Positions 6,677 through 13,019 of a DNA stretch of 13,373 nucleotides are shown here, one piece after another. Made by a program: the position numbers and the translations under genes. The stretch is from Candidatus Iainarchaeum sp. (GTDB taxonomy: Archaea > Micrarchaeota > Micrarchaeia > Anstonellales > Bilamarchaeaceae): NCBI GenBank assembly GCA_028711485.1, contig JAQTSF010000012.1, forward strand, positions 1 through 13,373, in the 5' to 3' direction. Numbering within the stretch: position 1 is the first letter of the stretch; each line of letters starts with the position of its first letter. The notes under the pieces were generated by a model. The model made no database searches. It was given only the letters and a program-made list of their open reading frames with translations, and was not told the origin of the DNA.

Positions 6677-7285
6677 ATGAAAGCAGCTTGCTTGTTCTCA
6701 GGAGGTAAGGATTCTGTTTATGCGACCTTTTGGGGAATATTCCAAGGATGGGAAATTATTCTTGTTTCTGTGGAAAGCGAAGAGTATTCAATGATGTTCC
6801 ATCATCCTAATATAAATAAGACAAAATTACAGGCAAAAGAAATGGGTTTAGAAATTAAATTTGTTGAAACAGATGGAAAAAAAGAATTGGAGGATTTGAA
6901 AAAAAAGCTTGTTGAAATTGGCGCTGAAGCAATAATTACAGGAGCTATTGCAAGTGAATATCAAAAACAAAGAATAGAAAAAATTGGGGAGGAGTTGGGA
7001 ATACCAGTGTATTCTCCTTTGTGGCATAAAGAAGATGTTTTGATTAAAGAAATAAAAGAATATTTTGAAACATATGTTACCGCAGTATCTGCTGAAGGAT
7101 TAAACGAAAAACATCTTGGTATGGATTTTAAAGAATTAAATGTTCAGGGGATACATAAAATGCTAGAAGGGGGAGAAGGAGAAACCTTTGTTGCAAATGC
7201 TCCTTTTTTTAAAAATAGAATAGCCATAAAGAAATGGAAGAAAAAATGGGATGGGGTAAGAGGAGTTGCTGAAATTGAGGTGTAA
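6677..7285 (+). CDS. dph6: Diphthine--ammonia ligase (Dph6, ATP-PPase of DUF71 family)
   Basis: A 202-residue N-type ATP pyrophosphatase. FSGGKDS (7-13) is the PP-loop. FHHPNI (41-46), TGAIASEYQKQRIEKI (88-103), VYSPLWHK and VSAEGLNEKHLG are family blocks, and EGGEGETFV (164-172) matches the canonical GEGGEYETFV except that the Tyr is Gly. Dph6 performs the last step of diphthamide formation on elongation factor 2, amidating diphthine with ammonia and ATP. A role in another amidation is possible because DUF71 also includes B12-related members. The next gene starts four bases after the TAA with a strong Shine-Dalgarno sequence, so it is co-transcribed. The promoter box 26 bases upstream predicts a leaderless start. 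Confidence 0.9.
   Translation: MKAACLFSGGKDSVYATFWGIFQGWEIILVSVESEEYSMMFHHPNINKTKLQAKEMGLEIKFVETDGKKELEDLKKKLVEIGAEAIITGAIASEYQKQRIEKIGEELGIPVYSPLWHKEDVLIKEIKEYFETYVTAVSAEGLNEKHLGMDFKELNVQGIHKMLEGGEGETFVANAPFFKNRIAIKKWKKKWDGVRGVAEIEV
7277..7282 (+). promoter_or_regulatory. Ribosome binding site that fixes the M24 peptidase start
   Basis: GAGGTG, seven bases before the ATG at 7290, overlaps the last codons of dph6. It is the strongest Shine-Dalgarno sequence in the window and rules for ATG 7290 over the in-frame TTG at 7266. Confidence 0.7.
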
Positions 7286-7289
7286 TAAG

Positions 7290-8249
7290 ATGAATATTCC
7301 TTTTTTATTGTATTCTGGGGAGGAAACAAATGCAAATTTTATTTATTTTTCTGGATTAGGTATGAAACTATATGATCATTCTTTTATATTCATAGATGAA
7401 AAGAAGAAAATTTTAATAGTTTCAAAAATGAATTATAAACTTGCACGTGAAAATTATTCTGGAAAAATAGAGGTCTATGGAGATCTTAAAAGAATATTAG
7501 CAAAATTATTGAAAGGAAGAAAAGTAGGGATAGATGGAGAAAATATAAATGTAAAAATGCATAATTTTATAAAAAAATTTTGCAGAACTGAGGATGTATC
7601 AGAAGAATTAATAAAACAAAGAACTGTCAAAAAGGATTTTGAAATAACTAAATTAAAAAAAGCAGCAGAAATTTCAAGAGAAATTATAAATTCAGTTGAG
7701 CTAAAGAAATTCAAAACTGAAAAAGAAATAGAAAAATATTTACTTAGAGAAACTATAGAAAAAGAATTGGAACCTGCATTCAAACCAATTGTTGCCTCGG
7801 GAAAAAATAGTTCTTTTCCTCATTACACCCCTAGAGATTATAAATTGAAAAATGTTGTTCTTGTGGATTATGGGGTAAAATACCAAGGATATTGTGGAGA
7901 TGTATCAAGATGCTTCTTTCTTTCAAAAGGACCCTGGGAAAAGGATTACGAAACTGCTGAACAGATTGCATATGAGATTGCAGATGAAAGTAAAAATTGC
8001 GAGTTTGCAAAGGAACTTTCAGAATTTACAGATAAGTTATATAAAAAATATAAATTACCTGAGCAAATGCATAGTTTAGGGCATGGTATTGGATTAGAAG
8101 TTCATGAGAGCCCTTCTTTTGGGAAAAAATCAAAAGATAGGATAAAAAATACGGTTTTTACTATAGAACCTGGAATATATAGAAAAAATTGGGGAGCTAG
8201 GTTTGAGGAAATGTTTTATTTTAATGGGAGAAGTACAAAAAGATTATAG
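7290..8249 (+). CDS. M24-family metallopeptidase (Xaa-Pro dipeptidase/aminopeptidase-like)
   Basis: A 319-residue pita-bread metallopeptidase with an N-terminal creatinase-like domain (about 1-110) and a C-terminal catalytic domain. All five dimetal ligands are visible: D193 in VDYGVKYQGYCGD, D204 in the same block, H265 in LGHGIGLEVHESP, E293 in FTIEPGIY, and E306 in ARFEEMF. The His of SFPHYTP (178) is also conserved. Members remove N-terminal residues next to proline or cleave Xaa-Pro dipeptides in the cytosol. The two-domain layout favours a prolidase or aminopeptidase P type over methionine aminopeptidase. Length is slightly below the usual 350, with a short N-terminal domain. It forms an operon with dph6, four bases apart; no functional link is evident. 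Confidence 0.92.
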   Translation: MNIPFLLYSGEETNANFIYFSGLGMKLYDHSFIFIDEKKKILIVSKMNYKLARENYSGKIEVYGDLKRILAKLLKGRKVGIDGENINVKMHNFIKKFCRTEDVSEELIKQRTVKKDFEITKLKKAAEISREIINSVELKKFKTEKEIEKYLLRETIEKELEPAFKPIVASGKNSSFPHYTPRDYKLKNVVLVDYGVKYQGYCGDVSRCFFLSKGPWEKDYETAEQIAYEIADESKNCEFAKELSEFTDKLYKKYKLPEQMHSLGHGIGLEVHESPSFGKKSKDRIKNTVFTIEPGIYRKNWGARFEEMFYFNGRSTKRL

Positions 8250-8273
8250 AACAGAGAATTAAGATAAAAAGTA

Positions 8274-9860
8274 ATGTTTTTAAACTGTTTATATAAGTAT
8301 AAATGTGTGTATTCAACTAAAAGACAAATTCCGCCCAGAAAAATTGCTGTTCTGCATTTTACCAGAAGACCTTACCCTGTGGATCCAGCTTTTTTTGGAC
8401 AGAATTTTATTCCTTTATCTCTATCTGCATGTTCCAGATCAGAACAATTTCGAGAATATGGAATGAAAAACCATGCTTTTGTAAGAGAAGTTCCAAAATG
8501 TGAAGGTATACGAAAGGATATGGAAGAAATTTCAAGAGTTAGATTTAACACAGAATTACATTTTGGATACGGAGATCCAAGAGTAGTACTTTCCATGGTT
8601 AAGGGAATGGTGGATGAAGGGTATTTGCCTGTTCTTGATTTTCACTATCCTGTTCAGGATTCGAGATTAATGGTTCAGTTGGATAAAGCATTAAGAGAAA
8701 TGGGAATTAGAGAAAGGGTGGTAATTGTTAATCATCTGCATATAACTCCTCAATATATAAGAGCAATTCCCGGGGATAATGATATACGTGGAGGAGTAAG
8801 AAAAACAAATGCAGGAAGAATACTTCAGTTGGAACCTGCATTGCAAGTTAGTGACCTTACGATAGGAGTTAGTGAAGATGCAATAAATGCATTTAGAAGA
8901 ATAAGGTACAATCAATGGGATAACAGACCAGATGGTGCTTTATTAAGATCCGGTGATTTGGGAGAAGCAATCGGAGAAAGATATTGCGCAATATTAAATG
9001 GTATTAATCCAAATTTATATACTCCAAGAACTGAAGATGAAAAAGAAGAAGGGAGAGCATCTATTGGATTAAATCCAAAATTAGGAATAACTGCGAGCTA
9101 TGTTGCACGTTTGGACGGATTAAAAGGTGGAAGAACTTTAATCGAAATCCTTAGAAGATATAATGGATGGTATGGTGGAAATAGAGATGAATGGGGCTTC
9201 GTATTAGCTTGTGCAGATATAATACAACCAACAACTAGATTAGGTTATATAAAAGATTTATTAAAATTAAAAAGATTGATAGAGAGTGACAGATTAAAAG
9301 TAGTAATTGATATTTCAAAATTCACAAGAGGAGATCCTAGATTTAGGGATGCAGTGATTAGGATATTAGAATATTATGCAAATGATGGTGGTTTTGAGGA
9401 AATAAGAAAAATGAGAATATTTGGAGGATATGTAGATACTCCAATACAGGGAGTAACAGATGTATTATTGCACACTGCTGTGCATGAAGCTTTAGGTTTG
9501 GCATTGGTTGAAGCAAACTTCTCAGGAGCAGGAGTAATAGCAAGAAAAGTTGGTGGAATACCAGAAGTAATACCTACAAATAAAGAACACGACTTAAAGG
9601 TATATGAAAGAGGTGGATCAGGTAGATACCATACCAGAACAGTTTCGTATTCTGAACATGGAATTTTAATACATCAAGAAGGCGCTGAAGATTCAGAATT
9701 AGATGCTACAATTTTTATGCAAATAATGGACTTGCTAAAACCTGATCCAAACGGGAAAGGATCAGTAGCACCTATAGAAGTAAGAGATAGATTTTCTGAA
9801 GCAACAATGACTGCGAGATATTTAGATGCAGTTATAAGAGCAAATGAGGTTAGAGTATGA
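8274..9860 (+). CDS. GT-B glycosyltransferase, GT4 type
   Basis: A 528-residue cytosolic glycosyltransferase. The C-terminal Rossmann half is canonical: NGINPNLYTP (242-251), ASYVARLDGLKGG (274-286) with the phosphate-binding R279 and K284, and HEALGLALVE (404-413), the EX7E motif of retaining GT4 enzymes, followed by KVGGIPEVI. The N-terminal half (about 22-235) is unusual and I recognise only a start strand RKIAVLHFTRRP. Donor and acceptor are unknown; surface glycan, glycoprotein or storage sugar synthesis are all possible. The start is uncertain: ATG 8274 is the longest, but a TATA-like TTTTTAAA sits 26 bases before an in-frame GTG at 8307, and the first 11 residues look poorly conserved. 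The TGA overlaps the ATG of the next gene. Confidence 0.87.
   Translation: MFLNCLYKYKCVYSTKRQIPPRKIAVLHFTRRPYPVDPAFFGQNFIPLSLSACSRSEQFREYGMKNHAFVREVPKCEGIRKDMEEISRVRFNTELHFGYGDPRVVLSMVKGMVDEGYLPVLDFHYPVQDSRLMVQLDKALREMGIRERVVIVNHLHITPQYIRAIPGDNDIRGGVRKTNAGRILQLEPALQVSDLTIGVSEDAINAFRRIRYNQWDNRPDGALLRSGDLGEAIGERYCAILNGINPNLYTPRTEDEKEEGRASIGLNPKLGITASYVARLDGLKGGRTLIEILRRYNGWYGGNRDEWGFVLACADIIQPTTRLGYIKDLLKLKRLIESDRLKVVIDISKFTRGDPRFRDAVIRILEYYANDGGFEEIRKMRIFGGYVDTPIQGVTDVLLHTAVHEALGLALVEANFSGAGVIARKVGGIPEVIPTNKEHDLKVYERGGSGRYHTRTVSYSEHGILIHQEGAEDSELDATIFMQIMDLLKPDPNGKGSVAPIEVRDRFSEATMTARYLDAVIRANEVRV
8277..8297 (+). promoter_or_regulatory. Two AT-rich TATA candidates near the glycosyltransferase start
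   Basis: TTTTTAAA (8277-8284) is centred about 26 bases before the in-frame GTG at 8307. TTTATATAAG (8288-8297) is an even better TATA match but would start transcription near 8318, beyond both start candidates. Either box lies inside the reading frame if ATG 8274 is used, which argues for the shorter protein. Confidence 0.35.
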
Positions 9861-10180
9861 GTCAAAGAACAAAAATATTAAGATTTGATCCAAGTACTCA
9901 GGGTAAATTTAGCAGGGTTAAAAATAAAATTATCAGAAGTTTGAAGGCACTTTTAAGAGGATCCAGATATTTTGATAAAATATTAGCAATAATTAATAAT
10001 GAAAGAATAAAGCGTGGAATAAAAGAAATGAATCGGGAAGAACTCTCAAGAAGTTTAATTGCATTAAGATCAGGAGAATTGATTAAAAGGGAGATTAAAG
10101 AAGAAATTATAGATGCATGTAATGTACTTGCAAGGGAAATTGTTGCCAGAAAAACTTTTGATGAATATAAGACAGATTAA
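9857..10180 (+). CDS. Hypothetical 107-residue protein coupled to the glycosyltransferase
   Basis: I do not recognise this protein. It is charged and predicted helical: a basic N-terminal half (RTKILRF, then KFSRVKNKIIRSLKALLRG) and a mixed-charge C-terminal half (GIKEMNREELSRSLIALRSG, then IKREIKEEIIDACNVLAREI). There is no membrane segment, signal peptide or metal motif. Its ATG shares the ATGA tetranucleotide with the glycosyltransferase stop, which implies translational coupling and matched expression, and so possibly a partner or regulator of that enzyme. Codon use is like its neighbours. It is followed by a promoter and structured RNA instead of another gene. Confidence 0.65.
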   Translation: MSQRTKILRFDPSTQGKFSRVKNKIIRSLKALLRGSRYFDKILAIINNERIKRGIKEMNREELSRSLIALRSGELIKREIKEEIIDACNVLAREIVARKTFDEYKTD

Positions 10181-10200
10181 AAAATAAGATTATAAACTCT

Positions 10201-10208
10201 TTTATAAA
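10201..10208 (+). promoter_or_regulatory. Putative TATA-like box of the structured RNA
   Basis: TTTATAAA, centred about 25 bases before A10230, which is where the outer stem of the structured RNA begins. Spacing matches archaeal promoters and supports plus-strand transcription of the element. Confidence 0.5.
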
Positions 10209-10230
10209 GATACTTTCTATTAATATACAT

Positions 10231-10445
10231 AAATGCAGGGGTAGCAATCTTATTGAACGGCAATCCGTTCAATTTGGTTAAAAGGCTGGTCAAATGCGCA
10301 GGACTTAAGGAACCTTTTTTGGTGTTTAATCAAAAAGTGATTAAGATATCCTGTCGCTTAGTGCGTTCGCAAGTTCAAAGCACCTTTTTTGGGCTGCCTA
10401 AAAAGCTGCACCAAAAAGTGAGAAAATCTTGCCCCCTGCATTTTT
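10231..10445 (+). ncRNA. Putative structured noncoding RNA of unrecognised class
   Basis: A GC island (88 of 215 bases, about 41%; the 50 bases upstream have 7, 14%). The outer stem pairs ATGCAGGGG (10233-10241) with CCCCTGCAT (10433-10441) and, after a two-base TA bulge, GCAA (10244-10247) with TTGC (10429-10432). Inside are: a 9-bp hairpin at 10252-10273 with loop CAAT; a weaker G-U-rich hairpin at 10274-10293; a helix GCGCAGGA (10296-10303) with TCCTG-CGC (10349-10357, one bulged T), extendable by CTTAA/TTAAG (10304-10308 with 10341-10345) or replaced inside by TTAATCA/TGATTAA (10327-10333 with 10338-10344); GTGC/GCAC (10361-10364 with 10380-10383); and a hairpin at 10381-10420. A TATA-like box precedes it and a T-run ends it. 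It lacks the SRP AGCAG and GNAR motifs and RNase P core motifs. A MITE-like palindromic element is the alternative. Confidence 0.6.
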
Positions 10446-10452
10446 AAATTTT
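10441..10452 (+). terminator. T-run ending the structured RNA
   Basis: TTTTTAAATTTT directly follows the closing stem of the structured RNA. The stem plus T-run fits either archaeal T-tract termination or a hairpin-aided stop. Confidence 0.45.
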
Positions 10453-10486
10453 GAAAGAATTTGGAAAACTGATCCTGCATATTATA

Positions 10487-12232
10487 TTAAATTCTTCTTA
10501 TTTTTATACTTGCAATCTTTTTCTTGATTTTTCTTCTGTTGGACTTTAGAAATTCTGAAGCAGACCTTGCCATATCCATAATAAATATAAAACTAAGAAC
10601 AAGTGGAATAATGAAAAGCATCTGGAATGATACGGGTAAGGATAGTATAGAAATTGCAATAGGGGTAAGAAACGCAACTACGAAAAAGATAAAGAAGAAT
10701 GCTAAATCTGCAAAAGTGCGTGTTAAAAGATTTGATTTTTTTCTGGTAACAAAATGAAAAGATTCTGCAAATTCTTTTACTAAAACATTCAATATTTTCA
10801 AAATATTGCTTATAGGTATAAGAAATAGAATAATAGTAAGTATGTCTATTATTTCAATAGAATAAATTTTAATAGAAAGAAAATTCATATCCTCCCCCAT
10901 ATTTAATTTTATAAAGAAGGAAATAAGATAGATTAGTACAAGAAAACCGATATTTGAAAGTAATTTTTCAAGATTTGAAGTGAATGCTGTGTAAAATGCT
11001 CCTCCTGGCTCAAACCTTCTTACAACGCTTCTCATATATAGCGAAAAGGTTTTTATGTGAACAAAAAATCCATTAAAAGTGGTAAGTGAATTAAGAGAAG
11101 CACTTACTGTTGCTTCTCTACTAAATAATAATGATGAGATAATACTGGAGAAAAAGAGAAGTGCTGCAACAAAAGATATAAAATCAAATTCTGAAAGAAT
11201 GTTTATCTGAAAGGCTATAAGAAGTGCAAATTCGCTCGTTGTAAGCATTAATAAAGAAGAAAAAACTGCTGACCTTCCGTCAAAACCTGAGAGATACACT
11301 GGTATTGAAACCGACAGGAACTTGAAAATTATTAGCATAAATGTGAATACAAGAATGAGTAAAAGACTTGAATATATGAATATTGGATCAACAAGCATTC
11401 CTATTGAAAAGAAGAAGAATGCTGAAAATAATAATATAAGATTGTTTATCGGACTTTCTGAGGTTTTGAAAACCTTTGAAGCTGAAAGTATGCTTCCTGC
11501 AAGGAATGCACCAACTGAATAACTTAATCCTAAATAAGCTGCTAAAGAACTTAGTAATGCACATATTGAAAGTACTAAGAAAAGCTGAACTTCTGCACTT
11601 CCTTTTGCTAAAATTGAAATTCTTTCAACAAATGCTTTGAGTACGATATAGGAAAAAAGTAAAACCAACAAGGAAATTAGTATCGGGAAAAGGATTAGAT
11701 CTAAGGATAGTAAATTATTGGAAAGATCAATTTGAGAAAGAAAAGCAATTATAAAAATTGCAAAAATATCTTCAATTATCAAAACCGCAGACATTAATTT
11801 TGCTTCCTCAAAACCTTTTGAGGTATCATGGGATATGAGTTTTGCAAAAATTGCAGTGCTTGAAAGAGATAAAATTACCCCCAAGATTAGTGCGTCTAGT
11901 ATTGAAAAATGGAACAATGCTGCTAAAATATATGTAAATAAAAACATAAATCCTAATTTAAAAATAAAAATTACTGAAGCTCTTAGTGTATGTTTCATTA
12001 TTTTTTCCAAACTAAACTCAATACCTATGAATAATAAGAGCATGATTGCACCTATCTCCGAAAATAATGAGATTAGTTCTGTTTCATGAACTAAAGATAG
12101 GCCATGAGGACCTATAATCATTCCAAATAAAAGAACTCCTATAGCACTAGGAAGCCGAAATTTTGAAGAAAAGATTACTCCTAAAAGACAAAAGAATATA
12201 ATTATCCAAAAGGAAAGTAAATCGGCCGCCAT
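10487..12232 (-). CDS. CPA2/Kef-type cation:proton antiporter
   Basis: A 581-residue membrane transporter that exchanges Na+ or K+ for protons. The N-terminal 375 residues are the Na+/H+ exchanger domain: FGMIIGPHGLSLV (36-48), LLLFIGIEFSLEK (65-77), LSLSSTAIFAKLI (121-133), IIEDIFAIFIIAFL with E154-D155 in the place of the ion-binding acidic pair, SVGAFLAGS (239-247), and FFFFSIGMLVDP (272-283). Residues about 425-560 add three or four further membrane segments, ending in a basic tail (NRRKIKKKIASIKIRRI). No TrkA-N or RCK nucleotide-binding domain follows, unlike KefB/C. A TATA-like box about 25 bases upstream of the ATG predicts a leaderless mRNA. Its TAA lies about 42 bases from the end of the convergent structured RNA. 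Confidence 0.93.
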   Translation of the reverse strand: MAADLLSFWIIIFFCLLGVIFSSKFRLPSAIGVLLFGMIIGPHGLSLVHETELISLFSEIGAIMLLLFIGIEFSLEKIMKHTLRASVIFIFKLGFMFLFTYILAALFHFSILDALILGVILSLSSTAIFAKLISHDTSKGFEEAKLMSAVLIIEDIFAIFIIAFLSQIDLSNNLLSLDLILFPILISLLVLLFSYIVLKAFVERISILAKGSAEVQLFLVLSICALLSSLAAYLGLSYSVGAFLAGSILSASKVFKTSESPINNLILLFSAFFFFSIGMLVDPIFIYSSLLLILVFTFMLIIFKFLSVSIPVYLSGFDGRSAVFSSLLMLTTSEFALLIAFQINILSEFDFISFVAALLFFSSIISSLLFSREATVSASLNSLTTFNGFFVHIKTFSLYMRSVVRRFEPGGAFYTAFTSNLEKLLSNIGFLVLIYLISFFIKLNMGEDMNFLSIKIYSIEIIDILTIILFLIPISNILKILNVLVKEFAESFHFVTRKKSNLLTRTFADLAFFFIFFVVAFLTPIAISILSLPVSFQMLFIIPLVLSFIFIMDMARSASEFLKSNRRKIKKKIASIKIRRI

Positions 12233-12252
12233 TAAAAGTCATATTTAAAGTA

Positions 12253-12262
12253 ATATAATTAA
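12253..12262 (-). promoter_or_regulatory. Putative TATA-like box of the antiporter gene
   Basis: TTAATTATAT on the minus strand, centred about 25 bases upstream of the ATG at 12232. Confidence 0.4.
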
Positions 12263-12300
12263 AAGGTTGCGAATTTTATAAATTGAGATAAAAGATTAAT

Positions 12301-12310
12301 TTTTAATTAT
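12301..12310 (+). promoter_or_regulatory. Putative TATA-like box of the methyltransferase gene
   Basis: TTTTAATTAT centred about 25 bases before the ATG at 12330 but only 15 before the ATG at 12321, so it favours the shorter start. Confidence 0.38.
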
Positions 12311-12329
12311 TTGAGAGTATATGATTATT

Positions 12330-13019
12330 ATGGATATTTTTGGATTAATTTACAATGATGCCGTTTTAAATAAAAACAAAAAGTATAAACTTATTTCTGG
12401 AAAAGAAATATTGGATGAACGAGAAGTAACAGTATACAATGATAATTATGAAAATTGGTCTGAAATTGAAAAAGAAATATTGGGAAATTTAACAGGTAAA
12501 ATAATAGATTTGGGAGCTGGTGCTGGAAGACATTCCGATTATTTAAATAAAAAAGAATGTGAAGTGCATTCTGTAGATATTTCTAAGAGAGCAGTAGAAA
12601 TAATGAAAAAAAGAAATATAAAAAATGTTCATCTTATGGATTGGTGGAAAATAGATAAAAAATTCAAAAAAGAATTTGACTTTGCAATTATGATGTTTAA
12701 TAATTTTGCAATGCTTGGGAATGAAGAGAATATAAAGAAAATGATGGATAAGATAAGTGAAATTACTAAGGAAAGTGGAAAAGCAGTAATAAGTTGCGTA
12801 GATCCTGAGAAATTTGGATGTGGGGAAAAAAGCAATTTTTATGCCCATTTGGAATATGATGGAAAAAGTGGGAATGAATTTGAGATGATATTACTCTCCC
12901 CAAGATATTTAGAAAAAATATTGAAAAAAGTAAATTGGGAAATTGAAAAAATAGGATATTGTGATGGGGAATTTAATGCTCAATATCTTGCAGTTTTAAA
13001 AAAATCAACCGTACATTGA
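12330..13019 (+). CDS. Class I SAM-dependent methyltransferase
   Basis: A 229-residue Rossmann-fold methyltransferase. Motif I is IIDLGAGAGRHSDYL (glycine loop at 60-66), the SAM-ribose acidic residue is D83 in VHSVDIS, the adenine region is near LMDWW, and FAIMMFNNFAMLG (118-130) corresponds to motif IV. The C-terminal part forms the usual antiparallel strands. The N-terminal 45 residues (FGLIYNDAVLN, then WSEIEKEIL) form a small lid. The substrate is unknown; such stand-alone enzymes act on small molecules or proteins. I chose ATG 12330 by promoter spacing; ATG 12321 would add MII. The 3' end overlaps the convergent PAC2 gene by 15 bases. Confidence 0.88.
   Translation: MDIFGLIYNDAVLNKNKKYKLISGKEILDEREVTVYNDNYENWSEIEKEILGNLTGKIIDLGAGAGRHSDYLNKKECEVHSVDISKRAVEIMKKRNIKNVHLMDWWKIDKKFKKEFDFAIMMFNNFAMLGNEENIKKMMDKISEITKESGKAVISCVDPEKFGCGEKSNFYAHLEYDGKSGNEFEMILLSPRYLEKILKKVNWEIEKIGYCDGEFNAQYLAVLKKSTVH

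Noticed and set aside
7266..7289. TTG start for the M24 peptidase
   Set aside because: GAGGTG sits seven bases before ATG 7290, whose product begins at the normal family N-terminus.
10235..10440. tRNA-like acceptor stem (GCAGGGG with CCCCTGC, followed by TA at positions 8-9)
   Set aside because: No T-arm precedes the 3' strand, no anticodon arm fits, and the enclosed RNA is about 200 nt.
10231..10445. SRP RNA or RNase P RNA as the identity of the structured RNA
   Set aside because: Neither strand shows the SRP helix 8 GNAR/AGCAG pair, and the RNase P conserved core (GGAAGTCC-type and ACAGAA-type blocks) is absent.
10253..10447. A 64-codon plus-strand reading frame inside the structured region
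   Set aside because: It begins with TTG inside the 9-bp hairpin, has no ribosome binding site or family resemblance, and its bases are explained by paired RNA strands.
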